Source of the DNA: Adiantum capillus-veneris
Lineage: Eukaryota; Streptophyta; Polypodiopsida; Polypodiales; Pteridaceae
Length of the DNA: 64,000 bases
Direction: 5' to 3'
Assembly (NCBI GenBank): GCA_014529385.2
Contig: CM043950.1
Span: forward strand, 67,148,935 to 67,212,934
Position numbers and translations under genes: made by a program. The notes below the pieces were generated by a model, which ran no database searches, had not been told where the DNA came from, and was given only the letters and a program-made list of their open reading frames with translations. Below, one piece after another: positions 1 through 9,335 of this stretch (position 1 is its first letter; every line of letters begins with the position of its first letter).

Positions 1-1444
1 TAAGAATGTTTTTCGTTCACGAGGATATGTGCTCTCATCTTACTGTGTATTGTGCGTGAGTGTTGGACTCTACGACACTCCACCACTTGTAAGTTAATAT
101 ATTTTGACTCTTATGCTCATCTCATCCAGCATGAGCAACATGACTTTAGATATGCTGGTTTGGTTCTTCAATTAGATTGGCTTCTATTGGCTGATCTGTT
201 GGATCTTCCATTACTGGCTCTCGACTATAGATCTGACCACTGTAATCCATGTACAATGACCCTGATTGCATATGCACCAAATGGATGCTTTGCTGGCTTG
301 TGCAATTTCTAGATAAATACTTGGGATGACTTTTTGCACTTCTATCTGCACTTCATCTTTGAGTTTGCAATACCTGGCTCCACTGAAGTCTGTGAACATC
401 TGGGAGGTCTCTGAATTTGGCTTTACTCTGGTCAATAGGATCTTGGCTCTAGTGCTACTTTTACTACTCATAAGATACCTATGACCTTCTGTATCTGTGT
501 ACAAAACCTTATTCCCATTGTAGCCATATAGCTGCATTGCAGTTGTGCATGTATTGCGACTGCTACTAGTTTGTTCTGATGTACTTGAACTCTCGGCTCG
601 ATTTGAGTCTATGTTCGCTTGTTCTGTAAAAACCGTCTCCTGATAAATTTTCGTATTGATTAACAGAATTTATGCTGCTTCGGCTTGATAAATATGCTTG
701 TACCAAAGCACTTTTGCAGTTGACTGCTCTTCGATCTCACAAGAGTTGATTAACTCTAGCTCGACTGTGTCAAAATTAATTGCAACCTTTTGAAATGATT
801 AAAAACTGAGCTTTTAACAGATTAATAATCCACCGTGGTTTGTCGATTTTCAGCTTGATTTTGAAAAATTTAGAAATTTGTCTGCCCCTCCCAACTTCAG
901 GTTGATAGTTTTTAGCTTTTTTTGGCTATTTGGATTCGCTTCGGCACAGTTTGCTCAATTTGCGGGGTTTGCTTGGTGCGGGACACTTTTTGGCTTTGCT
1001 TTTTGCTTTTTTGAGTCTTTCTGGCTTTTTTTGGTCTTTTTTTCCTCTTCCGATGACTTTCTTTCTATTTTTTTAAATTATTTGTGAAATTTTGCCCTTT
1101 TTAATATTCTTTTTGTATTTTTATGATTTGTAGTGAAAGTTTTGATTTTTTATGATTTTTTTATTTTGGTCGATTTTGGATTTTTTGTGAGCTTTTTACT
1201 ATTTTTGTGATTTATCTGTGAAATTTTTGGGTTTTTCAAGATTTTTTTTCAAATTTTAATGATTTTTTGATCAATTTTGATTTATTTGTGAGTGTTTTTT
1301 ATTTATTTGTGAATTTTTGGATTTTTTTAATATTTTATAATTTATTTCTGTAAAGTTTTGATTTTTTAAAACTTTTTATGAGAATTTTAAAATTTTTGTG
1401 AAATTTCTATGTTTTTTATTTTTTGTGTGAATTTTTTGATATAT
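1..1444. other. Unassigned DNA, then T-rich low-complexity tract
   Basis: No gene recognised. A 108-codon open stretch on the minus strand (537-211) has no motif I know and may be the remnant of an old element. From about 870 to 1444 the plus strand is dominated by runs of T with recurring gattttt/gtgaattttt words. The same composition resumes at 8838 on the far side of the gypsy element, so that element appears to have landed inside one T-rich tract. Confidence 0.5.
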
Positions 1445-1622
1445 TGTAATGTGCGCACAACAGGTATGGCTACCTCAAAACTCCCCAACAGGCTTTCTAT
1501 TCCTTATGTAGGATTTGTCCTGTTTACATCAAGAAGAGCTCTTCTCAAGAAATGGCTGCCAACTACCTAACAGCCCTTCGACTTTTACATGGGCCCTTGC
1601 CATCTAGCAAGGTGACACTACA
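1445..1622 (-). repeat. gypsy-1 3' LTR
   Basis: 178 bp, paired with 8652-8837. The plus strand starts TGTAATGTGC and ends GACACTACA. The shared core includes ggatttgtcctgtttacatc and acttttacatgggcccttgc. Confidence 0.9.
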
Positions 1623-1693
1623 CCTCCCCCCTGAAAAAAAAAACTGAGTTACTGAGACAGAGTAGTGCCGGCTGGATGACAAGGCTCATACGC

Positions 1694-2803
1694 TCAACAT
1701 GTAATAGCCTGGTTGGAGTTTCGCTGGAGCCTGTATGTGTAGGTTCTGAGGCGCTGTAAGACTCTGTACGGACCGAGCCATCGATGGAGAAGGGATTCGC
1801 TCAAGCCCGCGCGTCGTAGTGGATGATAGAGCCAAATCTGATCACCTGGTTGATACTCCCTATGCTTGCGACCATGATCATACTGTTTTTTCTGCCGTTG
1901 TTGGGCTTGTTGAAGGTTGGTTTGCAGGGAGCTTCGAAGAAGAGGTTGGACTCGTTGTGAGTGATGTAACCATTCGGCTGCGTCTTGTCGGGAAGGTTGC
2001 AGTTTGTAGAGATCAATGTCGGGAGGCAGATGAGGGTCCCGTCCATACAGAGCCCGAAAGGGGCTTACCTTTGTGGATGCTTGAACGGTAGTGTTGTAGG
2101 CGTGCACTGCAGAGGGTAACACTTGATCCTAGGTTTGGTGTAGTGGGTCCACATAGGCAGCAATGACTTGCTCAATCGTCCGATTAAGTCGCTCTGTTAG
2201 GCCGTTTGTCTTAGGATGATACGGGGATGAGAACACTTGGGTGATTCCAAGACATGCGCTTAGCACCTTCATGATTTCGCCTTTGAACTGTGTACCCTGA
2301 TCAAAAAGTAGGTGTTGGGGGCATCCATGAGAAAAAAATACTTTTTCTAAAAGGACCTTGGCCACTGTGGTTGCTGTGGCATGAGGGATGGCTTGCTCTT
2401 CGCACCACCTTGTGAGATATTCCATCCACCTTGTGAGATATTCCATCATGACAATGATGTACCTGTTCCCATCTAAGGAGGTGGGAAATGGACCAAGCAA
2501 ATCCCAGCCTAGCATCTGGAAAGGTTCCTGAACCTGTATGGGTTCTAAAAATCCTAGGTTGGCTGGGGGATTTTTGGTTACCAGACATGTTGCGCAATTT
2601 TGAACAAAATGAGAGATGGTTTGCCGCATGTGTGGCCAATAAAAACAAGTGCGCATGCGTTGGAGATTGCGATGAAAACCCAGATGACCTGCCAATGGGT
2701 GTTTGTGATAGTACTCCAGATAGGGAGCCCATAATGCTTGTGGCAAATAGATCCTTGGAGGTTGATTATTGGCTTGATAATAAAGGGCCTGATCTATGAT
2801 CAA
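1694..2803 (-). pseudogene. gypsy-1 integrase
   Basis: Integrase part of pol, which inserts element cDNA into nuclear DNA. Two overlapping minus-strand frames cover it. The first (2803-2129) has the H2C2 zinc-binding region (HPLAGHLGFHRN, then CATC) and the DDE core: Asp in GWDLLGPF, Asp in LFDQGTQF, Glu in TNGLTERLN. The second (2122-1694) carries the C-terminal part with the usual YDHGRK and PGDQIWL words; I see no chromodomain. A tandem 21-bp duplication (2406-2447) repeats MEYLTRW within the core between the first and second catalytic Asp. A stop separates the two frames at about 2125, so the gene is broken, although both pieces remain easy to read. Confidence 0.88.
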
Positions 2804-3043
2804 GAATCTCTAATGATTTGGATGCAGATTTTGGGTTCTGAGCTGACAAATGATTTGTTGGATGGCGGGGTCTTGGTGTTGAAAATAGGCCATCCGGTCT
2901 AGCTGCACGGGAAGATCCTGTGGCAATGGCATTTGAAATTGCGCCGCTGTAAATTCAGTGCGGGAAAGGCCATCTACAATGTAGTTGGTAGCTCCTTGGC
3001 GGTATTTGAGGTCAAAGGTGAACTCTTGTAAGGCCAGCGTCCA

Positions 3044-4393
3044 TCAGAGAAGCCGTCTCGGGGGATGGTGTTTGTGTAGAAGGCTGACTAAGGGTTGATG
3101 ATCCCTCTCCACTGTGACATGGGTTCCATGCAAATATGGATGGAACTTTGTAAATGCCCACACAATTGCTAAAAGTTCTTTCTCTATAGTTGCATAATTT
3201 TTCTCTACAGCTGTTAAAGCTCTGCTTATGAAAGAAATTGGACGCCATCTGCTATTGGAATCTTGCTGCAATAATGTAGCTCCTAAACCTTGGTTTGATG
3301 CGTTGGTTTGCAATAGGAAAGGTTTATTGAAGTCAAGATGGGATAGCATGGCTGACTTTTGAATCACCTGCTTAAGTTCTTGAAAGCTGTGTTGGCATTT
3401 ATCTGACCATCTGTATTTTGTGCCTTTTTTAAGGAGTTGTCGCAGAGGGAAGGTGAGGCTTGCCAAATGAGGGATAAACCTCAATGAAAAATTCACCATC
3501 CCAAGAAAACTTTGTAGATTTTTGAGATTCGAAGGTGGTGGATAGTTCTGAATGGCTAGAATTTTTGCAGGGTCCACTTGAATACCATCTGCTGAGATGA
3601 TGAAGCCCAAAAATTTAAGTTTGGTGGCACCCCAGTGGCATTTTCTCAACTACAGCTGTAAGTTGAATCGGCGGATGCGAGTAAGAACCTCACTAAGAAC
3701 CTGCAGATGTTGTTCCCAAGTGGGTGTGTGGACCAGAATGTCATCCAAGTACACCAATACCACTTCTTTTTGTATCAAATCCTAAAAAATATATTTAGTC
3801 GTTCGCTGGAATGAGCTCCCTGCATCAGATAAGCCAAATGGCATTCGATTGAATTGGTAAAGACCTGTGGGTGTTCTGAAAGCCATCCTGTGAGCATCCC
3901 TAGGGTTGAGTAGTATCTGCCAATACCCAGACGCCAGGTCAAGTGAAGTGAAGTAGTGGGATTTTCCCAGTTGGTCCAGCAGATCATGGATTCTGGGCAG
4001 AGGGTAGAGATCATGTATTGTAATTTTGTTAAGTGGTCTGAAGTCGATACAGAAGTGGTAGGAGGCATCGTCCTTTCTGACCAGATGGGGTTCGGATGCC
4101 CAAGAACTGTTAGAGGGGTTGATGGTGCCTTTGGCCAGCATGTCTTGTACTGCATCGTTGATGATGGCATTCTCCTTTGGGGACCTTCTGCGTGTGGCCA
4201 TCTTAATGGGGCGGTCATGAGTGGTCTGGATAGAATGAGAAATAGGAAGGCTGACTGTAGAGGGTCTGAGGGATTTCTGGAAGAGGGTTGGGAATTGACG
4301 AAGGAGTGATCTGATGTCTATGGTGCGGGTTTCGACATCAATGATAGTGCATTGGGTCTGGACAAAGTTGGGTCCTGACTGGGAGTACAGCAA
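3044..4393 (-). pseudogene. gypsy-1 reverse transcriptase and RNase H
   Basis: RT makes element cDNA from RNA, and RNase H removes the RNA strand. The frame 4393-3782 holds the RT fingers and palm (FTSLDLASGYWQI and NRMPFGLSDAGSSFQR). The catalytic box reads YLDD, about 3738-3760, in a short stretch between the two long frames. The frame 3649-3044 continues with LKFLGFIIS, the thumb and connection, and RNase H (LLQTNASNQGLGATLLQQ; the usual first Asp of TDAS is Asn here). Between the frames there is an in-frame TAG just before RKCHWGATKLKFLGF and a frame change near 3780, so no complete enzyme can be made. The order RT, RNase H, integrase confirms Ty3/gypsy. Confidence 0.9.
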
Positions 4394-4476
4394 AGGGATA
4401 GGAAGGTTCTGGGGTAGAACTAAATGGTGGGTATCAAATTGTAAGCGGGCTTTTTGTTTGATGAACCAATCATATC

Positions 4477-5015
4477 CTAGGGTGATGGGAAAGAGTTGTC
4501 TAGGGAGAACATAGAAGGTATAAAAAGGTTATTGGAAATGTAAAAAGTGCAGTGAGCTACTGTGGTTGATGTATAGACTTCTTTGTTATCTCCGAACAAA
4601 AAAGAAATTGGGCTGGTAGTGGATGTGTGTAGACCTAATTGGGTGACTAGATGAGAGCTAATTGAAGAAATGGTACTTCCAGAATCCAAAAGGGCTTCCT
4701 CCAAAAGGGCTTCCTGAGTAGTGTCATACAAGTGAAAAACAGTAGAGCATACCTGGCGATTGGAAGAGGTAGTGGCCTGGAAATGCGGGTGGGTCCCTCC
4801 CATCAGCCACCCGCTTAGAGGTTTTCCAGCAAGGCCGCAAAGGTTGCTGAATCGGCGACGGCCACTTGGGAGTTCTGCAGTTGTTGAGTGGCCAGCCAAC
4901 GGCGGCAGTGCCGCTTGACATGTCCGTAAATGTTGCAGTAAAAGCATTTAGGCCGTCCTTGGGCATCCCGCTCAGGTACAGATCGGCGGTTAACGTAAGG
5001 GGAATGCCGAGAATT
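4477..5015 (-). pseudogene. gypsy-1 gag zinc knuckle and aspartic protease (3' of the nested insertion)
   Basis: On the minus strand a CX2CX4HX4C zinc knuckle (CFYCNIYGHVKRHC, 4946-4905) is followed, in another frame, by a retropepsin active site, LLDSGSTISSISSHLVTQLG (within 4947-4477). The knuckle packages element RNA and the protease cuts the polyprotein. The knuckle frame runs without a stop up to position 5015, where the nested element begins, and is resumed beyond 7684 in the same frame. The inserted element therefore split gag just upstream of its zinc knuckle. The short duplicate at 4691-4710 (ttcctccaaaagggc) is a small internal repeat. Confidence 0.85.
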
Positions 5016-6022
5016 TGTGAGAGAAGGGAACTCACTGAAAGAGAGAGAGTGAGAGAGAGAGGCTGTAAGCCAGATGACACCTGAGGATGCAAGAAAGGGC
5101 TCTGCTCAGTGAGGCCACCAGGGTCAAAGGTAGTAGAAGACCATGATATGGGGTAAAGAGGTGGTGTTATATGCAAGACATCTTCGAGTATTGCAGCTCT
5201 CAGAAGAAGAGAAATGCCATTGGAGAATGTCGAAGGAAAGGGATGCATTACAGTGGGATCACCGACCTGAACGTCGGTGTGGAAGAGGCTCTCAAAAGGT
5301 AAATGGCTGAACTGGTGCTCAAGGGAGAGAGGCAATACTGTGTAAGCAATATCAAGAGTGTCCAGCTTGGAAAGGAAAGTGGATTCAGAGATTACTTGTC
5401 TACTGTCGGCAGATGCACCAGCAAGTGAAGTATAAAAGGGAGCCACTGGTTGGCAGGGTTTGTTGCTCAGGTCGGGCAGCGAAGGAGAGTTATAGGTAGA
5501 ACCGTCATTGAGTGGGGACTGTCGGATAGCGGCCAGCAGTACGAGGCAGCTAGACAGATAGAGTGTGTCATCGACAGGAATATGCAGTAGGTGTCCTTGA
5601 GGGAAGGAGATTTCCCCAGGGAGTTTTGTTGTTGCAGTTGTAGCAGCGGGTGGCCTGAGGGTGAGGGTTGCCGTTGAAGAGGCTGAAGAGCACAGCGCAG
5701 GAGTATGACCAGGTTCGGCAGCAGGGCTTGGTGGCCTGAAAGTGCCAGAGGGTGCAGCACAAGTGATAGCTGGCGACTCAGGAGCTGCGAGTTGCAGATG
5801 TCGGGGTTGCCCCAGATGAGGGACACGATGTGAAGATGAAACTGTGGTAGTGGGGGGGCAACACCTCACCACAGCAGAAAGAGGCGTTAGGTGAGCCTCG
5901 AACGACGTGCAGCCTGTGACGGCTGGCTGCAGGTCAGAATGGCCGTGGTTTGCTGCAAGGGAGGACAGGAGGGTGTGAATTGCACCTTTGGCAACGGTCG
6001 GGATAACATCACTAGCATCCAC
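4724..6022 (-). CDS. Long Ser/Pro/Leu-rich frame in nested element, downstream half
   Basis: About 430 codons open on the minus strand, directly after a single TAA (6025-6023) that separates it from the upstream half in the same frame. No catalytic motif or known domain is recognised. The composition is rich in Ser, Pro, Leu and Ala, with stretches such as SPAAEPGHTPALCSSASSTA. The last part runs through the LTR remnant (SLTLSLSVSSLLS encoded by the GA repeat) and beyond the element into gypsy-1 DNA, so the native C-terminus must lie before about 5087. It could be a gag-like product, a captured host exon or an accidental GC-rich open frame. The function is unknown. Confidence 0.4.
   Translation of the reverse strand: MDASDVIPTVAKGAIHTLLSSLAANHGHSDLQPAVTGCTSFEAHLTPLSAVVRCCPPTTTVSSSHRVPHLGQPRHLQLAAPESPAITCAAPSGTFRPPSPAAEPGHTPALCSSASSTATLTLRPPAATTATTKLPGEISFPQGHLLHIPVDDTLYLSSCLVLLAAIRQSPLNDGSTYNSPSLPDLSNKPCQPVAPFYTSLAGASADSRQVISESTFLSKLDTLDIAYTVLPLSLEHQFSHLPFESLFHTDVQVGDPTVMHPFPSTFSNGISLLLRAAILEDVLHITPPLYPISWSSTTFDPGGLTEQSPFLHPQVSSGLQPLSLTLSLSVSSLLSQILGIPLTLTADLYLSGMPKDGLNAFTATFTDMSSGTAAVGWPLNNCRTPKWPSPIQQPLRPCWKTSKRVADGRDPPAFPGHYLFQSPGMLYCFSLV
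5016..5087 (-). repeat. Partial 3' LTR of the nested element
   Basis: 72 bp near-identical to 7424-7496 (ggaactcactgaaagagag and gccagatgacac), then similarity stops abruptly. It keeps the terminal TGTGAGA that integrase would have joined to the target. Confidence 0.85.
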
Positions 6023-7186
6023 TTAAGCAAGCCGGATGGCAGCGGCGTTGGCCGCAGGGATTGCAGCAGCGGTAACTGAGGTTGCGTCAGCAGGTTTGGG
6101 TGCTTTGGTGGCTTCCGTCTGTACGGTTTTCACCTCAGCATCATTGTCTTCAGCAGCAGCATTTTCGGCATCATCTCGTGTGTGAGAGCCGAGTTTGTGA
6201 GGGGTTTGGTTGCAGAACTTGCAAATGGACGAGGCAATTGATGGAGGATGTGCAGAATAAGGGGCCTTAGAAGGGGCTGATGTAATTGCTTCAGGGGAGA
6301 ACTCCGAATGCGAATTAGAGGCTAAAGCAGCAAGAGCCACATCTTCGTGATTGGTGGCAAGATTGGCAGCAGCTTTGGCTGCAATTATGGCTACCGGGTG
6401 CAGGGGTTTGACATCAGCGGCTCCATTGGCAGCAGCAACGTCTTCATCTGCAGGAGGGGTAGGTGTGTCAGCAATATTGTTGATTGCAATGCTGCCCGCG
6501 GCAGCATCGTTTGCTGGAGGGTGGGCAACGCTATCGGCATCTGCAGGATGTGCAACAGCATCTTCTTCTGCAGGGTTTGTGGGTGGCTTGGCTGAAGCAT
6601 GTGCAACATGGCATGTCGAGAGGGCAGAGTGTAAAATGGGTAGGGCCTGGGTGGGTTGAACTTCCACATTAGGTTCTGCAGGAACCAGGTTTCTAAGAAA
6701 GGCTTCGATGATGGTGACGTTACCATCAGAATCGGCATCCCTTTCATTGCAATATCGGGAGGCATCAGCAGTTGCGCTTGCAACAGAGGTTGGCTCCACC
6801 GAGGAAGAGGAAGGCTGCAAGGTTCGTGCAGCATCTTCGTCATCTTCATAATTGGTGTGCGCAGCTCGGCAAGAGAGTAGGCTCAGCTTGAAGGAAGATA
6901 CAGTGACAGAGCTGTGCGCGCAGCGTGGGTTGGGCAGGGTGGTAGAGGGCCCAAGGCCGGGGATTAAGAAAGCGGCGTCTGCATGTTTATGTCGTGGCTT
7001 GTCCCAGGAGGCAAGGTTTACCGCGATCGTGTCTGTAGCACGCTGCCCGTGCATGGAGGAGGGCTTTGGAACCGGCAGTTTTGCTGTGGGTGTGTGGAAG
7101 CCCTCGAGCAGGGAATGACTCTCATCCCAGGAGTGTAGAGGCGCAGCAGTTGTTGGGGTCCGGCAGGCCGGCAGTTCGGGAGGCAT
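6023..7186 (-). CDS. Ala-rich low-complexity frame in nested element, upstream half
   Basis: 387 codons open on the minus strand just downstream of the primer site of the nested element, where gag would start in an autonomous relative. It is very rich in Ala, with repeats of PADADSVAHPPAND and AAAN type. It has one Cys-rich patch, CKFCNQTPHKLGSH (about 6160-6210), which reads C-x2-C-x7-H. That is not a retroviral knuckle, though it could bind metal. The N-terminal 130 bases belong to the 139-bp tandem duplication. The frame ends at a lone TAA followed in phase by 432 open codons, so about 820 codons are open with one stop, unusual next to so much decay. The product is unknown. Confidence 0.4.
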   Translation of the reverse strand: MPPELPACRTPTTAAPLHSWDESHSLLEGFHTPTAKLPVPKPSSMHGQRATDTIAVNLASWDKPRHKHADAAFLIPGLGPSTTLPNPRCAHSSVTVSSFKLSLLSCRAAHTNYEDDEDAARTLQPSSSSVEPTSVASATADASRYCNERDADSDGNVTIIEAFLRNLVPAEPNVEVQPTQALPILHSALSTCHVAHASAKPPTNPAEEDAVAHPADADSVAHPPANDAAAGSIAINNIADTPTPPADEDVAAANGAADVKPLHPVAIIAAKAAANLATNHEDVALAALASNSHSEFSPEAITSAPSKAPYSAHPPSIASSICKFCNQTPHKLGSHTRDDAENAAAEDNDAEVKTVQTEATKAPKPADATSVTAAAIPAANAAAIRLA

Positions 7187-7363
7187 GAGTGCCAGATTTG
7201 CAGCGCGTGAGGTCTATGGAAGCAGTGGGTGTGTGGAAGCCCTCGAGCAGGGAATGACTCTCATCCCAGGAGTGTAGAGGCGCAGCAGTTGTTGGGGTCC
7301 GGCAGGCCGGCAGTTCGGGAGGCATGAGTGCCAGATTTGCAGCGCGTGAGGTCTATGGAAGCA
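7086..7363. repeat. 139-bp tandem duplication
   Basis: 7086-7224 is repeated at 7225-7363 with no visible change. Each copy starts gtgggtgtgtggaagccctc and ends gaggtctatggaagca. It lies just inside the primer site of the nested element and repeats the start of its long frame. The lack of divergence suggests a recent slip or unequal exchange. Confidence 0.9.
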
Positions 7364-7423
7364 AGGGTGAGCACAAGCGATGGAAGCAGGGCATCAGCCT
7401 GCTGTCTGGCTGCGATGATACCA

Positions 7424-7684
7424 TGTGAGAAAAGGGAACTCACTGAAAGAGAGAGAGTGAGAGAGAGAGGCTGTTAAGCCAGATGACACGTAGAGGGAGA
7501 GAGCCAAGAAGCGATGGCTAGAAGCGTATGTTGTATTGATCCGAGGAGGTGCAGTTATATACAAAAGGATGAGGTAGTTACAAGCCGTGTGACGTTCATT
7601 GGAATGCAGGCCGTTTTGTATCTCACACGATGACAGTGTGGATCGCTAATATGGATGATGACATAGATTATTAATCATCCAACA
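7424..7684 (-). repeat. 5' LTR of nested element, with adjacent tRNA-iMet-type primer site
   Basis: 261 bp, TG...CA on the minus strand. It contains a GA-rich block (7446-7470) and the word gcagttatatacaaaaggatg. The 12 bases just inside (7423-7412 on the minus strand) are TGGTATCATCGC. Confidence 0.85.
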
Positions 7685-7689
7685 GAATT

Positions 7690-8475
7690 GGGTGGTTGGT
7701 GTGGCTGTCTGGGGTTAACTTGCACGTTTTGTACATCCACATCCATTGGTGAAGTAGTATCGACAGGCGGATGAATAGCATTGGGCATAGGTGGATGGAT
7801 GGAAAGATGGGGTTTCTTCTGATCGGTCACTACTTTCTATCCTCTGAGCAATCTGAATTGCGGAGTGAAACGAGGTTGGCCCTTGATCGTGCACCCTTCT
7901 CGAGATGTCATGACGAAGGCGAGGCCACAAGAAGAAAAGTTTCATTTCTTCTGACATGGTCGGATCAGCCCACAGTAACAGTTGCGTCATCTTCACTGCA
8001 AATTGTGCCACCGGTTCTTGGTGCTGCTGCTTAAGTTGCTTAAGTTGTTGTAGGGCTGTTTGAGTGATGTTGTTATGGGCGAAATCACGTATCAACATGG
8101 ACCTGAGAGCATTCCAGTCTTGCTTGACTTCTTGTGATTGCTGAATGTACCAAGTAGCAGCCACGCCTTCCAGCAAGGTGCTAGCTTCCATGGCTTGTTT
8201 ATGAGCTGGCCAATTGTGTTAGGTTGCAACATTGTGGAAATGATCGGGGAGCCAAGAGAGGACATCCTCGGTGGGTAGGCCTGAGAAAGGCTTGGTCGGA
8301 TTTTGGGATCGAGACGGGTATGCTGTGTAGTAGAGAATTGATTAAGAAGGGTTTGATTAGTGTGATTCTGGCTTAGCAGAGGTTGATTAGTCTGGTTCAC
8401 CTGAATGATCAACTCACTAACTGCCTGAACGAGCTGCTCCATGGGAGGGGAGGGCATACTAAACTTAAGATTCAT
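7690..8475 (-). pseudogene. gypsy-1 gag, N-terminal part
   Basis: Capsid protein region. The frame 8191-7715 has a typical plant gypsy gag middle: WYIQQSQEVKQDWNALRSML, then QEPVAQFAVKMTQLLLWADP. The frame 8475-8092 supplies the start (MNLKFSMPSPPMEQLVQAVS, Gln/Asn-rich). The real gag moves between these frames, so at least one indel and one stop near 8220 have broken it. The reading frame that leads to the zinc knuckle opens again before the insertion point (7690) and is resumed at 5015. Confidence 0.82.
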
Positions 8476-8651
8476 TGATGCATCTTGAAAGTGGGGGGAG
8501 CTAGGGGTCTGACGCGGTGAGAAAGGCTAGCTCATTTCGACTGTGTAGGTGACCACTTCGATGGGGGCTGAGGAAAAATCTGGACTAGGCCCCTACTGTG
8601 TGCAATGGGGGGAAAGGTGGTGCTGAAAACAGTACCCCACTTCTCCACCAA

Positions 8652-8837
8652 TGTAATGTGCACACAACAGGTATGGCTACCCCAAAACTCCCCCACATGC
8701 CTGTGGGGCTTTCTATTCTTATATAGGATTTGTCCTGTTTACATCCAGAAGAGCTCTTCTCAAGAGATGGTTGCCAACTACCTAACAGCCCGTCGACTTT
8801 TACATGGGCCCTTGCCATCTGGCAAGGTGACAATACA
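8652..8837 (-). repeat. gypsy-1 5' LTR
   Basis: 186 bp, partner of 1445-1622. It contains an extra ~8 bp (atgcctgtgg block) relative to the other copy. Immediately inside on the minus strand is TTGGTGGAGAAGTGG, in the position of a primer-binding site but without a tRNA-iMet match. Confidence 0.9.
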
Positions 8838-9110
8838 ATTTTATTTTTTTTTGTGATTTTTTAAACTCTTTTTTAAATTTTTGCAAGGTTTTTTTCCCCT
8901 TTTTTTGGTAATTTTTTAAAATGATTTTTTACTCCCTTTTTAAATTTTTTTTATTATTTATTATTTATTTTTTTTAATGGTTTTTTAAAGCCCTTTTTAA
9001 TTTTCTAATTGGCTTTTTTTTTATGTTTTATATTTGGATTCCTTTTTAATGAATTGAAATTGACAATAATAACAATAAAAAGTAAATAAATAAAAATTTA
9101 ATCACCTGTC
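8838..9110. other. T-rich low-complexity DNA
   Basis: Continuation of the T-rich tract seen before 1445 (ttttttgtgattttttaaa words). I see no gene or signal in it. Confidence 0.6.
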
Positions 9111-9200
9111 ACTTATCTGCATGCGCGGAGCCGTTGACCTTTTGACAACTTTTGACGTGGCGGGCAGCAGCGCTGATTGAGGTAGCCCTGAAGGCGGCAT

Positions 9201-9236
9201 CCCTCGATTCGACCCCGTGTTCATTATCAACGAGGC

Positions 9237-9269
<33 letters not shown>

Positions 9270-9302
9270 TCGTTGATAATGAACACGGGGTCGCGTCGAG
9301 GG
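9201..9302. repeat. Foldback: 34-bp inverted arms around a poly-C run
   Basis: The left arm 9201-9234 (ccctcgattcgaccccgtgt, then tcattatcaacgag) and right arm 9269-9302 are reverse complements with very few mismatches. They enclose about 30 consecutive C residues. A diverged third copy with a G run follows at 9553-9597 (gtgaccccgtgtcacttata, then aacgaggggg). The arrangement resembles a small foldback element or an end-to-end dimer of a repeat that ends in a C/G run. Confidence 0.7.
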
Positions 9303-9335
9303 ATCAACGGTGCCAGTTGGATCCACCGTTGATCC
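9301..9335. repeat. Perfect 11-bp stem hairpin
   Basis: GGATCAACGGT (9301-9311) and ACCGTTGATCC (9325-9335) pair across a 13-nt loop, directly after the poly-C foldback. Confidence 0.6.

Larger units (their letters stand above)
5016..7684 (-). mobile_element. Nested non-autonomous LTR element (LARD/TRIM-like) inside gypsy-1 gag
   Basis: The unit is bounded by GAATT at 5011-5015 and again at 7685-7689, a 5-bp target duplication. On the minus strand its 5' LTR (7684-7424) starts TGTTGGATGATTAATAATC and ends CTCACA, and is followed at once by TGGTATCATCGC (7423-7412), close to the tRNA-iMet primer site TGGTATCAGAGC. The opposite end carries the matching LTR 3' end, but only about 72 bp of it (5016-5087). 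The rest of that LTR and the polypurine tract are missing, probably through deletion. No RT, integrase or protease is visible, so movement would have needed a helper. The interior is GC-richer than the surroundings and carries a long Ala/Pro-rich frame. Confidence 0.87.
1445..8837 (-). mobile_element. Ty3/gypsy LTR retrotransposon, degraded, with nested insertion (gypsy-1)
   Basis: Read on the minus strand the order is 5' LTR (8652-8837), gag, [foreign insertion 5016-7684], zinc knuckle, protease, reverse transcriptase, RNase H, integrase, polypurine tract, 3' LTR (1445-1622). RT before integrase is the Ty3/gypsy order. The LTRs are short (178 and 186 bp), begin TG and end CA on both strands, and differ by roughly a dozen substitutions plus one indel by eye, so the insertion is old. 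A purine-rich tract (reverse complement of 1623-1634, CAGGGGGGAGG) abuts the 3' LTR as expected. The base block next to the 5' LTR does not match the usual tRNA-iMet primer site, so the primer is unknown. I see no clean target duplication. Stops and frameshifts make it non-autonomous today. Confidence 0.9.

Noticed and set aside
878-1087. 69-codon hydrophobic frame that looks like a membrane peptide
   Set aside because: Phe/Leu richness follows from the T-rich tract.
2301-2732. 143-codon frame antisense-phase to integrase
   Set aside because: Same strand but shifted frame of the integrase; lacks integrase motifs and overlaps the proper frame entirely.
8640-8651. Primer-binding site for gypsy-1 next to its 5' LTR
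   Set aside because: TTGGTGGAGAAGTGG is in the right place but matches no tRNA 3' end that I can verify, so I did not list it as a site.
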